Source of the DNA: an archaeon
GTDB taxonomy: Archaea; Asgardarchaeota; Heimdallarchaeia; Hodarchaeales; S146-22
Direction of reading: 5' to 3'
DNA length: 8,230 nucleotides
NCBI GenBank assembly: GCA_024276395.1
Contig: JAJRXH010000705.1
Location: 1 to 8,230 of the forward strand
Part shown: piece after piece, positions 6,262 to 8,230 of the stretch
Layout: every line of letters starts with the position of its first letter
Position numbering within the stretch: position 1 is the stretch's first letter
Notes under the pieces: generated by a model
The model's database searches: none
What the model was told of the DNA's origin: nothing
The model's input: only the letters and a program-made list of their open reading frames with translations
Position numbers and translations under genes: made by a program

Positions 6262-6288
6262 TTCCAACAGCTCACACACGAGTTGGAA
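6262..6288 (+). promoter_or_regulatory. Inverted repeat in the leader of the SLOG-like gene
   Basis: TTCCAAC (6262-6268) and GTTGGAA (6282-6288) pair perfectly over 7 bp with a 13-nt loop, ending 4 nt before the GGAG at 6293-6296. It could be an operator or an mRNA hairpin that affects access to the ribosome site. Confidence 0.35.
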
Positions 6289-6292
6289 TTCT

Positions 6293-6296
6293 GGAG
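6293..6296 (+). promoter_or_regulatory. Shine-Dalgarno before the SLOG-like gene
   Basis: GGAG, continued as GGAGTGA, lies 12 nt before ATG 6309, slightly long spacing. No other in-frame start is better placed. Confidence 0.45.
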
Positions 6297-6308
6297 TGAA
6301 AACATCAC

Positions 6309-7040
6309 ATGCCCCCACTAGATGATGAGTCACCCAATGATGATTTTGGACAGATTTGGGATGAAATTGAACGGTTGTTTAACACGGAGCGCGATGGTAC
6401 CGAAATATTAGAGAAGATAGCTCAATGTGATGACCTGTTGGAGGCGCTCACGGAATCATTGAAAGTGATACCCCCGGAAAAGTGGCATGACATATCCATC
6501 ACGCGACACGTGGATCCCATTCGTTTTGATCCAGAAGAGGGGCTCATTCTTGATTTTGACCTATTAGATGAAGACGTTCTCGTGATTGGCTTTCATGGAC
6601 CTTTTACCATGATGAACAAGAAACTGATGTGGAATTCACTTGATCTATTGTTTGATTACTTGATAAAGGAATTGAAAGTTCCCAAGGATCGAATACGACT
6701 TTCCATACCATTGAAAAGACGTGGTTTTGGTAAAATCGTCTTAACCAAGGCACTAGCCAAGGAAATTCCGTTTAGAATCTTTCAACTCGAAAAAGACGAC
6801 TCTTATGCAACTCATCTCATTGATAATGACTTGTGTGATGGATTTGGCCTAGAACTATCCTTGATTCATTCTTTACAAGAAATCCTAAATGAATGTGACT
6901 TAATGATCATTTGGCACGACAAACAGGAATTTTCAGAAGATCCAGTGATTGAGTACATTCTTGCCGAGGCAGAAATGAATGAAATACCTGTCATTAACTT
7001 ATACAAGCATGCCAAGCAAGCACGAAAATCAACAAACTAA
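6309..7040 (+). CDS. SLOG/DUF2493-like Rossmann-fold protein, function unknown
   Basis: 243 residues, intact, soluble, no signal or membrane helix. Residues 1-90 are strongly acidic and probably helical, with no family recognised. The second half looks like a Rossmannoid domain. A strand and Gly turn, VLVIGFHGPF (90-99), is followed by a long helix LMWNSLDLLFDYLI (106-119), a second strand and Gly-rich turn, RLSIPLKRRGFGK (130-142), a helix and EIPFRIFQ (152-159), then ECDLMIIWHD (195-204) and a helix ending in EIPVINLY (225-232). That order resembles YspA/DUF2493 and other SLOG proteins, which bind nucleotides or nucleotide-derived signals. The usual GGxxGxD-type signature is altered to RRGFGK. 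The match is by pattern, not by clear homology. A toprim-like or TIR-like alpha/beta domain is the main alternative. The deazaflavin-reductase relic starts 7 bp after its stop, suggesting a former operon. Confidence 0.5.
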   Translation: MPPLDDESPNDDFGQIWDEIERLFNTERDGTEILEKIAQCDDLLEALTESLKVIPPEKWHDISITRHVDPIRFDPEEGLILDFDLLDEDVLVIGFHGPFTMMNKKLMWNSLDLLFDYLIKELKVPKDRIRLSIPLKRRGFGKIVLTKALAKEIPFRIFQLEKDDSYATHLIDNDLCDGFGLELSLIHSLQEILNECDLMIIWHDKQEFSEDPVIEYILAEAEMNEIPVINLYKHAKQARKSTN

Positions 7041-7047
7041 CTCATTG

Positions 7048-7469
7048 ATGCAGCTGTTTGAACAAGTTAGCTCACTAAAAAGAATCGGAAATTCGTGATT
7101 GGAGAGCTTCTTCATTAACTTTTTTGGCGATCTCATTGCAGGATATGAAGGTCATTCATCTTTCTTTACTTGAATTGTGGCAGAATATTTCTTCCCTTGA
7201 TTGTCAAGGGAAGACAAACTGGAAAAACAATTCGAGTGCCTATTGAATATTTCAAGCACGACGACAAAATATACATGTTTCCTAGTAGAGGAAAAAAGAA
7301 CCAATGGCTCAAGAACATGCTAGCCCAACTAGATGAAGTGAAAATACAGCTGGGCTTTCGTACCATCGTCGTGAAACCAAGGCTCATTGAAGATAACGAC
7401 ATCAAGGAAACCATTCTCAAAAATTACTTGATCAAAAGAAAGCGTGCAGCTAAAACTTTATTCGGATAG
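7048..7469 (+). pseudogene. Deazaflavin (F420)-dependent nitroreductase-family protein, probably disrupted
   Basis: The frame ending at TAG 7467 contains the core of the DUF385/TIGR00026 family: LPLIVKGRQTGKTIRVPIEY, then KIYMFPSRGKKNQWLKNMLA and DEVKIQLGFRTIVVKP. These match the family pattern GRxTGxxRxxPxxY...GxxxxWxxNxxxxPxV; members bind coenzyme F420 and reduce quinones or nitro compounds. In that frame the first usable start is a TTG at 7170 without Shine-Dalgarno, leaving 99 residues, short for the family. The missing N-terminus is visible in another frame: ATG 7048 gives MQLFEQVSSLKRIGNS, a TGA at 7096, then LESFFINFFGDLIAGYEGHS to about 7160, where a frame change would join FIFLYLNCGRIF. 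The rebuilt protein is about 140 residues, the normal size. Two lesions imply a pseudogene. A truncated but translated TTG-start form, or sequencing error, cannot be excluded. Confidence 0.65.
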
Positions 7470-7622
7470 GATTCGAAAAAGCATCCCCTAGATAAGGTCG
7501 ATTTCAGCGAGATAAGGAAAAACTTCCGATTGTAGAGCTTGAACCACAATGATTGATACTGTTTCAGCAAAAACCCTTTATTCTCTACTTTGGTCTTTTA
7601 CCGCCATTAATTGCTGAACACC
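7470..7622. other. Gap between convergent genes
   Basis: No gene, tRNA or clear terminator is seen. On the minus strand, GGGTTTTTGC (7567-7576) is the only T-run after the hypermodification gene and is a weak terminator candidate. Confidence 0.3.
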
Positions 7623-7640
7623 TCAATTGCTGATTACCTC
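7609..7640. repeat. 16-bp tandem duplication across a stop codon
   Basis: AATTGCTGAACACCTC is followed directly by AATTGCTGATTACCTC, 14 of 16 identical. The junction lies in the stop codon of the minus-strand gene ending at 7623. With the repeat the gene ends ...ISN-TGA; without it the same protein would end ...ISN-TAA, so the duplication is neutral for the product. Confidence 0.7.
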
Positions 7641-8230
7641 TCTAGGTAATTCTTTCTTTTTTGGCCTATAAACTCTTCGTCTTCCAGTTCCGTGCTTGAT
7701 GCTCCAATATTTTCTGAACTCGCATAGAGAATGCTCGATGTTCCGTAGGGATAACCACGGATATCGTGACGATTTGGAAAAGGTGATGTCGTGCCACAAC
7801 ATGTTCCACTTCTCTTCTGAGAGATCTGGAAGCCATTCTTCTTGAACCTCTCTTAGCCAGAGACATTGGTCAACACCCTTCTGATTCACGTAAAAGGATG
7901 GATGACGACCAAAAATGATGGCCAATCCAGCGGCAGCCCCGGGTCCAACCACGACAAATTCGTCGTCGGTCCATGGAAACCACGGGAAGTATGACAAGTC
8001 AGTCCATATCTCATAGGCAAGGAAAGAGCCAATGCCTGGTAGTTCTTGCAATGTTTGGTGAGCTTTCGCTGGATCTTTAGCAGTGAGTATTTTTTCAAGA
8101 TAGATATCGATTTTTTTTGATAGTTGTTGTAGCATAAAGGTGAATTGCACGTGCTTTCTTTTATCTGGATGAGATTCTGCTACGACGACTGGTGCCACTC
8201 GGTAAGCCACGTTGTATAACGCACGATGGC
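7623..8230 (-). CDS. Alpha-glutamyl/putrescinyl thymine pyrophosphorylase / HMUDK helical-domain family protein (5' end outside window)
   Basis: The frame is open to the right edge (HRALYN precedes the first GTG at 8210, which has no Shine-Dalgarno), so the N-terminus is probably cut. RALYNVAYR resembles the NvyR segment found near the start of family members. Counting from that GTG, the hallmarks are ELPGIGSFLAYEIWTDLSYF (56-75), a helix-hairpin-helix followed by the AxxIxTDLxY motif; DDEFVVVGPGAAAG (82-95), with the GPGA signature; and LRNIEHSLCEFRKYWSIKHG (155-174), with the CExxKY signature and a basic tail TGRRRVYRPKKK. These order and spacing features match the family that, in phages with hypermodified thymine, acts after 5-hydroxymethyluracil phosphorylation to put an amino acid or polyamine on the base, and that also occurs as the helical domain of 5-hmdU DNA kinases. 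No kinase P-loop is seen in the visible part. Family assignment is strong; the reaction in this organism is inferred. Confidence 0.8.
   Translation of the reverse strand, partial: HRALYNVAYRVAPVVVAESHPDKRKHVQFTFMLQQLSKKIDIYLEKILTAKDPAKAHQTLQELPGIGSFLAYEIWTDLSYFPWFPWTDDEFVVVGPGAAAGLAIIFGRHPSFYVNQKGVDQCLWLREVQEEWLPDLSEEKWNMLWHDITFSKSSRYPWLSLRNIEHSLCEFRKYWSIKHGTGRRRVYRPKKKELPREVISN

Noticed and set aside
7468..7622. tRNA or attachment site next to the hypermodification gene
   Set aside because: TTCGAA occurs once at 7472-7477 but no T-loop, anticodon arm or acceptor stem can be built, and no repeated attachment sequence was found.
1..8230. CRISPR array
   Set aside because: No regularly spaced repeats of 20-40 bp are present anywhere in the window.

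Overview
The window looks like a piece of an archaeal chromosome, most likely an Asgard archaeon of the Heimdallarchaeia type. The evidence is indirect: a secreted protein whose tail begins with a PGF-type sorting motif, an F420-type reductase relic, TATA-like boxes about 80-100 bp upstream of two start codons, moderate AT richness and low coding density. No rRNA or tRNA is present to fix the lineage. Four genes are intact inside the window or open to its edge, one is intact but of uncertain family, and at least three more are decayed.

Left part (1-2771): a secreted or surface-anchored protein on the minus strand runs off the left edge. Its upstream region holds a TATA-like box and several GAAC-type dyads. 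Next come a HAD-superfamily phosphatase pseudogene broken by several stops and frame changes, and an intact class I SAM-dependent methyltransferase, both on the plus strand.

Middle (2904-4850): a large minus-strand membrane protein has seven predicted transmembrane helices with N-out/C-in topology. It is fused to a cytoplasmic domain that reads like an alpha/beta-hydrolase whose nucleophile-elbow serine is missing. This is one of the two most interesting items.

Right-middle (5150-6164): a short hydrophobic reading frame, probably the remnant of a membrane or secreted protein, runs into a decayed insertion sequence. The element is bounded by perfect 20-bp inverted repeats, and a third end-like copy makes an internal 86-bp MITE-like unit. 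The element is visibly more GC-rich than its surroundings and contains transposase fragments in several frames.

Right part (6309-8230): a SLOG/DUF2493-like Rossmann protein is followed after 7 bp by a deazaflavin (F420)-dependent nitroreductase-family pseudogene. Convergent to these, a minus-strand gene enters from the right edge. It carries the hallmark motifs of the alpha-glutamyl/putrescinyl thymine pyrophosphorylase / HMUDK helical-domain family, known from hypermodified-DNA phages. This is the best lead for an undescribed system, because such a protein would be a DNA thymine-hypermodification component in an archaeal genome. Its partner genes, if any, lie beyond position 8230.

No single pathway ties the genes together. 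The mixture of pseudogenes, IS debris and a phage-type DNA-modification gene suggests accessory, partly decaying DNA.
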